Assembly (NCBI GenBank): GCA_964597035.1
Contig: CAZQWM010000006.1
Coordinates: 28,693-92,692 of the forward strand
From: Fen-1362 sp964597035
Lineage (GTDB): Bacteria > Planctomycetota > Phycisphaerae > Sedimentisphaerales > Anaerobacaceae
Direction of reading: 5' to 3'
DNA: 64,000 nt
The position numbers were made by a program, and so were the translations under genes. The notes under the pieces were generated by a model. It saw nothing but the letters and a program-made list of their open reading frames with translations, was not told where the DNA came from and did no database searches. Positions 1 to 8,138 of this stretch are shown here, piece by piece. Positions within the stretch are counted from its first letter, which is position 1. Each line of letters starts with the position of its first letter.

Positions 1-125
1 GCCAGCTCACTGCTGCCCCTGATGTCGGCAAACTGGCTCCGCACCATTTTGCCGTATTCGCTGCCCGCGAACTTTGATAGCTTCTCGAGGTACTGCTCGA
101 TTGTGATTTCAGGTTTGGCTGTCAC
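1..125 (-). CDS. Partial unknown protein (5' part only)
   Basis: An open frame begins with GTG (complement of 123-125), 3 bases after the ffh stop codon on the same strand, and runs off the left edge. The first residues read (V/M)TAKPEITIEQYLEKLSKF and remain hydrophilic for about 41 codons without a stop. The close spacing suggests co-transcription with ffh. No clear Shine-Dalgarno is visible, and I recognise no family; it is not rpsP, which often follows ffh. It could be a chance frame, so confidence is limited. Confidence 0.4.
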   Translation of the reverse strand, partial: MTAKPEITIEQYLEKLSKFAGSEYGKMVRSQFADIRGSSEL

Positions 126-128
126 GAT

Positions 129-1553
129 TTACCGTCTAATCTTTTTGCCCCGCCGCACGATGACTCGCTTCCTCCGCGAACGCTGCTTAATCTTCTTGCC
201 CGAGCTCATCGCCGAGGTAAGCGTATTCAGATTGAATCCCCCGCTCATCAGCGCTTTCAATCCCGCCAATTTCCCGCCCGACATTGCCTTGAGCATATCC
301 CTACTTCGCATAAATGTTTTCACAAGTGACGATACGTCGTGTGGCCCAACGCCCGCACCCGTGGCAATCCTCCTTCGCCGGGAGGCATCTACAACGTCCG
401 GGTTTTTCCGCTCCCTCATCGTCATCGAGTAAACAATTCCCTCCATCCGCTTGAGCTCGTTATCGTCGAAGTCAAGCTCACCGAGTCCGCTTGCGCCCGG
501 CATCAGCTTGAGCATATCCTTCATCCCCCCCATCTTCTTTACCGCCTGCATCTGCTTGAGGAAATCATCGAAGCCGAAGCTGCCTTTCGCCATTTTTGCC
601 TGCAGCTTCGCCGCTTCTTCCGCGTCGAACTGCTCCTGTGCCCTCTCGACCAATGTCACCACGTCGCCCATTCCGAGTATTCGCGACGCCATTCGGTCGG
701 GGTGAAATTCCTCCAGCTTGTCTAACTTCTCTCCGACGCCGATAAACTTTATGGGCTTACCTGTTACGGCCTTTACACTCAAGGCCGCGCCACCTCGCGC
801 ATCGCCGTCGAGCTTCGTCAGTATCACCCCATCAAGCTCCAGCCGCTCGTTGAATTCCTTTGCGGAATTCACTGCGTCCTGACCGGTCATCGAGTCGCAG
901 ACAAGGTAAATCTGGTGTGGCCCAGTTGCCTTGGCGACGTCGCTTATTTCCGTCATCATTTCTTCGTCGATATGCAACCGGCCCGCCGTATCCAGAATCA
1001 CAACGTCAAAGCTGTTACCCTTTGCGTGTTTGACCGCGTTTTTGGCGACCTTCACCGCGTTTTTGCTCTGCTCGCTGTAAACCTCGATACCGAGTTGTCC
1101 GCCAAGCGTTATAAGCTGCTCAATCGCCGCCGGCCTTTGCAGGTCATCCGCAACAAGCAATGGTTTCTTTCCCTTGTCCGCGATGTATTTTCCTAATTTC
1201 GCCGCCGTCGTCGTCTTGCCGCAGCCCTGCAGGCCCGCCAGAAGCACAATCGTCGGCCCCGGCGAAACGTAATATATCTGCGTATCCACCGGCCCCATCA
1301 GCTTGGTCAGCTCGTCGTTGACAATCTTGACGAAGACCTGCCCCGGATGCAGCGACTTGATTACCTCCGCACCAATCGCCGCTGCTCCAATGTCCTTGCA
1401 GAATTGCTTGACCACCTGATAGTTGACGTCCGCCTCCAACAGTGCCTTTCGAACGTCGCGCACCGCATCCGATATATTCGCCTCGGTAATCCTGCCCCGG
1501 CCCGAAAGCGACCGCACCACCGAATTGAATTTTTGCGTCAGTGCATCAAACAC
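129..1553 (-). CDS. ffh: Signal recognition particle protein Ffh (SRP54 GTPase)
   Basis: Cytosolic SRP GTPase that binds signal peptides of nascent membrane and exported proteins with 4.5S RNA and docks on FtsY. The 474-residue length is normal. An N-terminal four-helix domain (about 1-95) is followed by the G domain: P-loop GLQGCGKTT at 107-115, DTAGR at 188-192, TKLDGD at 246-251 and GVGE at 272-275. The methionine-rich M domain (about 325-450) contains MGGMKDMLKLMPG and a basic C-terminus. The start MFDALTQKF is typical of the family. A good sigma70-type promoter lies 62 bases upstream. Identification is secure. Confidence 0.98.
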   Translation of the reverse strand: MFDALTQKFNSVVRSLSGRGRITEANISDAVRDVRKALLEADVNYQVVKQFCKDIGAAAIGAEVIKSLHPGQVFVKIVNDELTKLMGPVDTQIYYVSPGPTIVLLAGLQGCGKTTTAAKLGKYIADKGKKPLLVADDLQRPAAIEQLITLGGQLGIEVYSEQSKNAVKVAKNAVKHAKGNSFDVVILDTAGRLHIDEEMMTEISDVAKATGPHQIYLVCDSMTGQDAVNSAKEFNERLELDGVILTKLDGDARGGAALSVKAVTGKPIKFIGVGEKLDKLEEFHPDRMASRILGMGDVVTLVERAQEQFDAEEAAKLQAKMAKGSFGFDDFLKQMQAVKKMGGMKDMLKLMPGASGLGELDFDDNELKRMEGIVYSMTMRERKNPDVVDASRRRRIATGAGVGPHDVSSLVKTFMRSRDMLKAMSGGKLAGLKALMSGGFNLNTLTSAMSSGKKIKQRSRRKRVIVRRGKKIRR

Positions 1554-1614
1554 GGCTTCTTATCCCTTTTTCGACTGATAAAACCATGGGGCGAGGAACA
1601 GCCCCAAAATCCTA

Positions 1615-1643
1615 ATTATAGTTGCCTGCATCTTTTTTTTCAA
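1615..1643 (-). promoter_or_regulatory. Sigma70-type promoter for ffh
   Basis: On the minus strand, TTGAAA (1643-1638) and a perfect TATAAT (1620-1615) are separated by exactly 17 bases. The -10 box ends 61 bases before the ffh ATG, so a normal leader would result. A GGGGC/GCCCC hairpin (about 1589-1605) lies in the leader. Seen in sequence; activity is inferred. Confidence 0.65.
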
Positions 1644-1733
1644 CGCCCGAATATCTTCGCGACGATTTGCGCGCGCACAATCGCCCGTTTCACAATCAAA
1701 ATTGCTGCGGAATCAACTGCCCTGTTAGGTGGA

Positions 1734-2597
1734 TTATCTCCAGTTCGAATTGCCCTGGATGGATTTGATTATGTGCACAAGGACCTGGCGGTACTGGTCT
1801 TCACCGCCCTTGAGACCGCCGACCTGAATCTGGATTGCCTCTCCGGCCAGCGGAACCTGAACACTCCACAAGCTCGTCATTTCACCCTGGGAGGGCATTT
1901 CGGCGAGGAACACATCGAGTGTGTGCGATTTCCATTGTTCCTGCTCCACCCTAACCAGTAGGGCATGCGGCAGGCTTTTGCGCATTGCCCGCTTGAATTC
2001 TTCGAGCTGCTCAACAGATGGCTTGCCCTTTCTCAGTGCCAGAGTTCCGTGTAGTCGCATTATATTGACGACAACCTCGGGCATACCCTTTGCACTGTAA
2101 CGGATGTATGAGTGAATTACATTTCGCCCCGGCGGAGGATTTGGGTGCTTGATAAAGCCCTTCGGCAATTCCAGACGGAAACCAAACCTCGGCTCAAAAA
2201 CAGGAACAGAATTCGAGAATATCTGCGGCATCGAATTAAGCTGCACGAGTGTGGTCCTGCTTGAACGGCCGGCCATCGACCGGATAAAAGATACGGCTCC
2301 AAAGTTCAGCGTAATAACGCCGCCGTTGAGCAGCAGACCGATTAAGGAACACCAGACTGCAACTTTTCCGCGACCCCTCAGTCCTTTTATCAGTCCCACA
2401 ATCGCCGACAGAAATCCGGCCCATACGACAATCATCGCCGATGCGGCTAAAGTGAAGTTGTATCCTGAAAACCTTATCGGAAAACTCGCACCCGATATAT
2501 TGATGCAGATGGCAATCAGGGCCGCAAGAACACTGAATATCGCGATTTTCTTCCCGGATTTTCTCGGCGGCGGGACCTGTTCAATATCCTCGTTCAT
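1734..2597 (-). CDS. Membrane protein with DUF4190-like N-terminal domain
   Basis: 287-residue protein of unknown function. Three hydrophobic helices (IAIFSVLAALIAICINI; about LAASAMIVVWAGFLSAIVGL; VAVWCSLIGLLLNGG) fill the first ~100 residues, resembling the DUF4190 arrangement. They are followed by a ~170-residue soluble region that begins with a lipid-facing or periplasmic stretch and an amphipathic beta-rich domain (FEPRFGFRLELPKGF onwards). I chose ATG at 2597 because GGGAG lies 8 bases upstream; an in-frame TTG at 2630 has no such signal. It is divergent from the gene at 2842 and upstream of ffh but has its own transcription context. Confidence 0.8.
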   Translation of the reverse strand: MNEDIEQVPPPRKSGKKIAIFSVLAALIAICINISGASFPIRFSGYNFTLAASAMIVVWAGFLSAIVGLIKGLRGRGKVAVWCSLIGLLLNGGVITLNFGAVSFIRSMAGRSSRTTLVQLNSMPQIFSNSVPVFEPRFGFRLELPKGFIKHPNPPPGRNVIHSYIRYSAKGMPEVVVNIMRLHGTLALRKGKPSVEQLEEFKRAMRKSLPHALLVRVEQEQWKSHTLDVFLAEMPSQGEMTSLWSVQVPLAGEAIQIQVGGLKGGEDQYRQVLVHIIKSIQGNSNWR

Positions 2598-2644
2598 TGT
2601 ATGACTCCCATAAAATGGCGAGTTTGGCAATCAATGGCCCTGTC

Positions 2645-2674
2645 TTGACAAAGACAACTGCAAACACTTATACC
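2645..2674 (+). promoter_or_regulatory. Candidate sigma70 promoter in the divergent spacer
   Basis: A perfect -35 TTGACA (2645-2650) is followed after 18 bases by TATACC (2669-2674). It points towards the small protein gene at 2842, leaving a long leader of about 160 bases. It lies between two divergent genes. The -10 is only a moderate match, so this is a candidate. Confidence 0.4.
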
Positions 2675-2841
2675 GATTTATTCGGCTCGCTAAGAAGCGA
2701 TACTTAACGCGAAAGTCAAGTTGCCCCCTCAAAAGGGCGATATGGTACTGATGGGACTACTGTAAGCGCAGAACCCCTGTAACACACGCCATTTGTGATT
2801 TACATTGAGTCAAGAGCGTCCGATAGTATAGGAGTCGAAGC

Positions 2842-3471
2842 TTGGGCATTGAACTATTTCAGATTGAATCGGGCACAAAACGCTATACTTATACAATCTG
2901 GCTCAGGTTTATAGCCCTTGCGGCGGTCCTCGCAGTTGCCTTCGCGGTGTTCGGACAGTCATCCCTGTTCACCAGTAACGACTCTTCCCTGCCGTGGTAT
3001 GAGGAATCGCGTATCCTCCAGCCGGGCCAGATTCCGCAAGCCAAACCTTCCGACAACCAGCCGCAACTTACTCGCGTCCTGCGATACAAAACCGAGGCCG
3101 AGTACGATGCTTACTCCCGCGGAACCGTCAATCTCCTCATATATCCCGACGGGACCGTAAAGGGAGTATGGAACGGTGAATACAACCAGCCCGATGACAT
3201 TCATCGGCTCATTATGGCCGCCAGCTTCGCCGGTAATACAGACCCGTCAAAACCCTGCCTCTACGACCCCAACAATCTTTATTTCATAACAAGAGGAACA
3301 TACACGTTACTCGAAACACAGCTCACCACCGGGAGAAGTCGCGGCATCAACGGCTATATCTACGTTTGCGGCTGGATGGCCCCCGACTACGGCATCCTTG
3401 GCGAGCTGACCATCACCGAGAACAAAAAATCTTTTGATACCTTCTCCTGGTCCGCGTATCCTAAAAACTGA
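2842..3471 (+). CDS. Single-pass membrane/secreted protein, paralogue of the gene at 40576
   Basis: 209 residues of unknown function. It starts with TTG, supported by GGAG seven bases upstream (2831-2834). One N-terminal membrane segment (about residues 18-36, FIALAALAVAFAVFG-like) is followed by an extracytoplasmic domain. That domain has the pattern EYDAY..G.VNLLIYPDG..KGVWNGEY, then NNLYFITRGTYTLLE, GYIYVCGW and a FSWSAYPKN end. The same ordered motifs occur in the 219-residue protein at 40576-41235 (EYEAY, GEVSIFISPD, GWSGNYY, LYFLTKGKFILHE, AVYIRGW, EYSWQAM). The two are clearly homologous across the whole soluble domain. No named family is recognised. Confidence 0.85.
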   Translation: MGIELFQIESGTKRYTYTIWLRFIALAAVLAVAFAVFGQSSLFTSNDSSLPWYEESRILQPGQIPQAKPSDNQPQLTRVLRYKTEAEYDAYSRGTVNLLIYPDGTVKGVWNGEYNQPDDIHRLIMAASFAGNTDPSKPCLYDPNNLYFITRGTYTLLETQLTTGRSRGINGYIYVCGWMAPDYGILGELTITENKKSFDTFSWSAYPKN

Positions 3472-3612
3472 TTCACTCCAATTCCGGCGTTGTCCGTCCC
3501 GACAACTTGCATACTCGCTGCCTTTGAGTTATCGTATCCCCAGATATGACTCAAAAGCCGCCTGCTAACGATAATCGCATGGGAACCATTAACCCGTATT
3601 TCCGCAGATTAT

Positions 3613-5088
3613 ATGACTGCTGACCGGCTCTTATTTTCAGCCCCCCGGACAATCGGCCGACGAACCCGCCGAGAACGCCTGCTGCTCTTGGCTCTCTGTT
3701 TTGTTGCCGCTGTTCGTGTGTTCATCTTCAGCGCCGCGTTTCCCTTCTTCAATAATGTCGATGAATCGTCCCACTTTGACCTTGTCTTCAAGTATTCCCA
3801 TGGACATCTGCCTGCCGCTGCACTGGAGAAATACGACCCCGAGGCCGCTGAAATCATCGTTGCCAACAGGGGCGGCGAGTATCTCGACCAGCAACGCGAT
3901 GATTCGCACATTGTCGTAGCCCGCTCCATAGCCTTTCTCTGCGACCGTGTTAACCCAGAGACTTGGGCTTGGCCGGCCTACTATATCCTGGCCGGCGCCT
4001 GGTGCGCATTCGGCCGGTTTCTCGGCCTCGCAGATGGCCTACTCCTCTATTGGATTCGCTTCCTGAATATTCCTATTGCCGTCGCACTCGTTTGGCTGGC
4101 CCGGCTCTTCGGCCGGCGGTTCTTCCCCGAAAGCCCCCAAAAACAAATTGCCTTACCTCTTATAGTCGCCTTCTTCCCACAGGACACCTTCTATGCCATA
4201 ACCGGTGACGTCCTGTCGCCGCTGGCCTTTGCAGCAGCATTCTATATGCTCGTGCAAATCGCCCTTGAGCAAAAATCCCGGTCATATCATCTCCTTGCCG
4301 GTCTGGCCGTCGCTGTTACCTTCCTCACCAAGGCCTCAAATATCACAATCCTCGCGCTTGCCGGTGTCGTCATCCTGCTTAAAATAATCCAGACCTTCCG
4401 GCAGCATCACCTCAAGCAGTACCTGCCCGCTCTGCTTGCCTTGCTCGTCGCTGCCGTTACACCCATTGCCTTCTGGCTTGGTCGTAACTATGTTCTCTTT
4501 GGTGATCCTGTGGGTGTGGCCAAATCGATAGAGTTCCGAACCTAGACACAGAAACCTCTTGGCGAAATGTTCAGTCACCCCATCTTCACGTCCGCCGGTT
4601 TGTTTTATTTTCTTACCGAGCTTACAAGGACCTATTGGCGAGGTGAGTTCGTCTGGCGATGGCAAAGAATCGCCTCTCCCATTATGGACTCATTCTACAT
4701 CATATCCTCCGCACTTTTCCTGGCTGCTCTGCTGTTCGGTAGAGCCAGGACAAACAGACCCTTTCGCTTCGCACTCGCGGCAGGTCTGTTTGTCGTTGTC
4801 GTGTCGGTTCTGTTCCTCGCTTTTATGTCTATGCGATATGATTTCGGCCGGTGTTTCTATCCTTCACGTGACAATCCCTTCTTCGTCTCCGGCCGGTTGA
4901 TTTCAGGCACGATTCTTCCCTTCCTGCTGCTTTACATCGAGGGCCTGCACCGAATCCTCTCCTGGATGCGCCTGCCACGCGCCTTGCTCTCCGTAGTTGT
5001 TGTAATCGTCGTTGCCATTACTGCTTCCGAGATACTAATTTCACTTCCCGCGTTTGTCAGCCCATATAATTTCTTTCATCTTTGGTAG
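3613..5088 (+). pseudogene. DUF2142-like polytopic membrane protein interrupted by in-frame TAG
   Basis: A single reading frame of 491 sense codons is split by one TAG at 4543-4545 (..EFRT*TQKPLGEMF..). Both parts look like one multi-pass inner-membrane protein. The N-part (310 residues) has FFNNVDESSHFDLVFKYSHGH and many hydrophobic helices as in DUF2142 membrane proteins, which are related to glycosyltransferase-like polytopic enzymes. The C-part (173 residues from the ATG at 4567) continues with four or five more helices. Nothing else is disrupted. The stop could be a TGG-to-TAG change, a sequencing error or a true nonsense mutation. TAG serves as a normal stop elsewhere here (for example at 5086 and 7841), which argues against a recoded codon. 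Confidence 0.75.
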
Positions 5089-5153
5089 CCCTGCTACGTC
5101 CGAACAGCCGCGCACACTTGCCCCGGCTTATCCAATCGTGTATCTTATCTTAT

Positions 5154-5573
5154 ATGGTCGTTACTAAAGAAATACAGGTCGATACAAAAGGTAACTGCTG
5201 TATCGTTGACATCACTCCCCAGACCGCCCGGCTCGTCGCTGAATCCGGCATAAGAGCCGGAACAGCAACGCTTTTCAACGTCGGCTCGACCGCCGGAATC
5301 ACTACCACCGAGTACGAACCGGGCCTTGTCAAGCACGATATAAAAGCCGCCTTTGAAAAAATCGCGCCTCAGGCGGCTCGCTACGTCCACGAAGAGACCT
5401 GGCATGACGACAACGGCCACTCGCATGTCCGGGCCTCATTGCTTGGGCCTTCGCTGTCTGTCCCGATAGTCGATGGAAAGCTCACCCTCGGAACCTGGCA
5501 GCAAATCGTTCTCGTTGATTTCGACACCCGCCCGCGCAGCCGACGGGTTGTCTGCCAAATCGTCGGCGAATGA
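5154..5573 (+). CDS. YjbQ / UPF0047 family protein
   Basis: 139-residue cytosolic protein of the YjbQ family, members of which have a weak thiamine-phosphate-synthase-like activity but no firmly settled role. Family signatures are present: FNVGSTAGITTTEYEPGLVKHDI, a HDDNGHSHVRASLLGPS block holding the conserved histidines, and the C-terminal LGTWQQIVLVDFD...R. The ATG at 5154 (MVVTKEIQVDT) gives the usual family length; an in-frame upstream start would overlap the broken membrane gene. No strong Shine-Dalgarno is visible. Confidence 0.92.
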   Translation: MVVTKEIQVDTKGNCCIVDITPQTARLVAESGIRAGTATLFNVGSTAGITTTEYEPGLVKHDIKAAFEKIAPQAARYVHEETWHDDNGHSHVRASLLGPSLSVPIVDGKLTLGTWQQIVLVDFDTRPRSRRVVCQIVGE

Positions 5574-5688
5574 ACTCTTTTCCCTTGTGTCGTGGCAGCG
5601 GACACCTATGATGATATCGGTGAGTTTTGAAGGCACAGATGTGTATGGAAATACCACAGCTTGTTGACCGTTCGAAAAGGGTGGTTTT

Positions 5689-6063
5689 ATGAATCCAGAT
5701 GTCGAAAAGTATCTTCGAACCGCCGAGGAACTCCTGCGAGAGATGGAACATCTGATGGCGGGCGGCTATTACAGAGGAGCCATGGGACGGGCCTACTACG
5801 CAATGTTCCACGCCGCCAGCGCCGCTCTGCTGGCAAAAGGCCTCAAGGAAAACTCGCAGCACGCCATCATCCCGGCTTTTGATGAGGCATTTGTCAAAAC
5901 CGGCCTCGTTGATAAAAAGTTTCTCGGCTACCTGCGTGGTGCATTCAACACCCGGACAGAACGCGATGGTATCTCCTTTGCCTCCGCGGACCACAGGCAA
6001 GCACAGACAAATCTGCTCAGAACAAAGGAATTCATCACCGCCTGCAGACAACTGTGCCGGTAA
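5689..6063 (+). CDS. HEPN domain protein without an adjacent nucleotidyltransferase
   Basis: 124-residue all-helical HEPN-family protein. The motif GRAYYAMFHAASAALLAKG (about 33-51) is the hallmark of the PF05168-type HEPN helix, and further helices follow (DEAFVKTG, FLGYLRGAFNTRTERD). The start is supported by AAAAGGGTGG just upstream of the ATG. HEPN proteins of this type usually pair with a MNT nucleotidyltransferase; none is found on either side here. The 115 bases before it show no gene. Whether it is an orphan toxin or a small regulatory subunit cannot be told from sequence. Confidence 0.85.
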   Translation: MNPDVEKYLRTAEELLREMEHLMAGGYYRGAMGRAYYAMFHAASAALLAKGLKENSQHAIIPAFDEAFVKTGLVDKKFLGYLRGAFNTRTERDGISFASADHRQAQTNLLRTKEFITACRQLCR

Positions 6064-6205
6064 GCCCGGAATTTTTTTTTGTTGTCTTCAACCTCACTCA
6101 AGCTCTGCCCGGCAGCCGGCGGCTCAAGGCCATTGACTAACCAGCCGATAACGAGTAGTATTCTGCGCTGGCTCCGGCTGCTTATAAAGATTCAGGAGAC
6201 CTGAC

Positions 6206-7843
6206 TTGTTTATGAATCCTAACCGCCAAAGAACGCTCTGGTGTTTAATCTCGTTTTCTCTGTTATTTATCTTCGGCTGCCAGGGACCGGCTGGCTCCGG
6301 AACTTCAGCTCGGCTCGCAAGCGACCAGGAAGGGCTTGGCCCCACAATAGGAGCACTGGCCGACGTTTTCGCCTCTGATGCCATACCTGTCACCGGTTAT
6401 TCGCTGGTGGGCGGATTGAATGGCGCCGGCTCCGAACAGTGCCCCGCGCAGGTCAGGACATATCTCGAAAAATACATCCTTCAACACCTCTCCGGCGTTA
6501 ACGTCAATGTCGATGAGCTTATCAGCAGTCCGGATACCGCCGTTGTTATTGTCGAGGGTATCATTCCACCTGCCGCCTCCAAAGACCAGCACTTTGACGT
6601 CAGGGTCGCCGCTGTGCCCGGCACCGCCACTACCTCTCTCGAAGGCGGCTCACTCTTTGGCGCCGACCTCTACGAAGCTCGACGGTTCGGCTACAGTATT
6701 AAATCCCTCGGCATTGCAGAAGGCCCCGTTTATGTCGACCTCCTCAACGCAGGCAATCTCGACAAAAGAAGCGGCTATGTCCTCGGTGGCGGCACGGTTC
6801 TCAACGAATATAAAATCAATCTTGCGCTTCGCCAGCCCGATTACCGCGTCGCTAGCCAGATACGGAATCGAATTAACGAACGCTTAGGCTACGATACCGC
6901 CTGGGCACTTGCTCCGGGAAGTATCGAGCTGCGCGTCCCGCTCAAATACACCGACCAGAAGGTGAGATTCCTCCGCCTCGTCCGGGCCACATACCTGACG
7001 GTTCCCCCCCAGCTTGTTGAAAAAAGAATCGTTGCCCATATTCGCGACCTTGCCACATCATCCAACAGGGAAAACAGTGAAATCGCCCTTGAAGCAATAG
7101 GCAATGCCGCATTACCCAGACTCGCTGCACTTCTCAATTCATCGGAACCAGAAGTCCGTTTTCGTGCCGCCCGATGTATGCTCAATCTCGGCGACCAGAG
7201 GGGTCTGGATATACTTCGGGGTATGGCCGAAGATAGAACTTTCCCTCATCGTGTTGAGGCAATCGAAGCCATTGCCGCTGCCGTCAGCTTGATTGATGTT
7301 GCCCCAATGCTTCGCAGTTTGTTGCGGGACGACGACTTCTCCGTCCGCCTCGCTGTCTACAAAATCCTACTTCCCCTTAATGACGTAACTATCTCCACTG
7401 AGCTTGTAACCGATGGCTTCTACCTCGACCAGATTGCCCAGGTCGGTAAACCTGCCATATTCGTCTCACGCCAAGACCGTCCACGGGTCGTGCTGTTTGG
7501 TGCACCCATTCAGTGTCGCAGTGACATCTTTGTCCAGACACCCGACCAGACCATAACCATAAACGCCCCCGCGGGCGCTCAGTCCGCCACGCTAATATGC
7601 AGGCACCCCACCCGTTCCGATGTCATTATCAGCTTGAAAACTTCTCTCGACCTTGCTGATATCATCCGCACATTGTCTCGCGAGCCGGTAACCAAAACCG
7701 GCCGAAATAACCCTGGACTCGGAGTCGCTTACTCGGTCCTCGTCGACCTGCTGAGTCAGATGGCTGACGCTGGAGCCATCCAAGCCGAATTTCATCCGGG
7801 GCCGCTCCCAATGACCCTTCCGGTCCGTTCTCCGCAGAAGTAG
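6206..7843 (+). CDS. Lipoprotein with FlgI-like (P-ring) domain and HEAT repeats
   Basis: 545-residue predicted lipoprotein. TTG at 6206 lies seven bases after CAGGAG; ATG at 6212 is the alternative. The signal peptide ends in the lipobox LFIFGCQ. Residues ~45-260 resemble the flagellar P-ring protein FlgI (IPVTGYSLVGGLNGAGS; TAVVIVEGIIPPAASKDQHFDVRVAAVPGT; GGSLFGADLY). Residues ~280-400 look like HEAT repeats (NAALPRLAALLNSSEPEVRFRAARCML; APMLRSLLRDDDFSVRLAVYKIL). The C-terminal ~130 residues are beta-rich. No flagellar gene is nearby, so a role in the flagellum is doubtful; an envelope scaffold is an inference. Confidence 0.85.
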   Translation: MFMNPNRQRTLWCLISFSLLFIFGCQGPAGSGTSARLASDQEGLGPTIGALADVFASDAIPVTGYSLVGGLNGAGSEQCPAQVRTYLEKYILQHLSGVNVNVDELISSPDTAVVIVEGIIPPAASKDQHFDVRVAAVPGTATTSLEGGSLFGADLYEARRFGYSIKSLGIAEGPVYVDLLNAGNLDKRSGYVLGGGTVLNEYKINLALRQPDYRVASQIRNRINERLGYDTAWALAPGSIELRVPLKYTDQKVRFLRLVRATYLTVPPQLVEKRIVAHIRDLATSSNRENSEIALEAIGNAALPRLAALLNSSEPEVRFRAARCMLNLGDQRGLDILRGMAEDRTFPHRVEAIEAIAAAVSLIDVAPMLRSLLRDDDFSVRLAVYKILLPLNDVTISTELVTDGFYLDQIAQVGKPAIFVSRQDRPRVVLFGAPIQCRSDIFVQTPDQTITINAPAGAQSATLICRHPTRSDVIISLKTSLDLADIIRTLSREPVTKTGRNNPGLGVAYSVLVDLLSQMADAGAIQAEFHPGPLPMTLPVRSPQK

Positions 7844-8138
7844 CTGCTATTGTCGCGAAGGACGAATTGTCAAGAAATCACGCCGCTTCGGCCGATAATG
7901 TTAACACCTGACGGAATTTGATTGAAAGGTTAAAAAGCAGCAATTAGTATAAACATTAAATCGGCTTCACTGCCGTTTCCAGCTTGGCAGTGACAATTAT
8001 TGTGAAATTATCGGACACTATGAAATTACGCCTCTTTGCGTCCACGGTTGGTTACACTTGCAGGAGGGTGTCCACTGAATAGTAAATTCGGCCTTCGGCT
8101 GACGCCGTCGGCTTACCCTGACTTTCTCTGGTGCATAG

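Noticed and set aside
4543..4545. TAG as pyrrolysine or other recoded codon
   Set aside because: TAG is used as a normal stop by other genes in the window and the gene family has no known recoded residue.
6057..6080. CCGG pairing followed by a T-run after the HEPN gene as a terminator
   Set aside because: The stem is only four pairs; the T-run alone is not enough.
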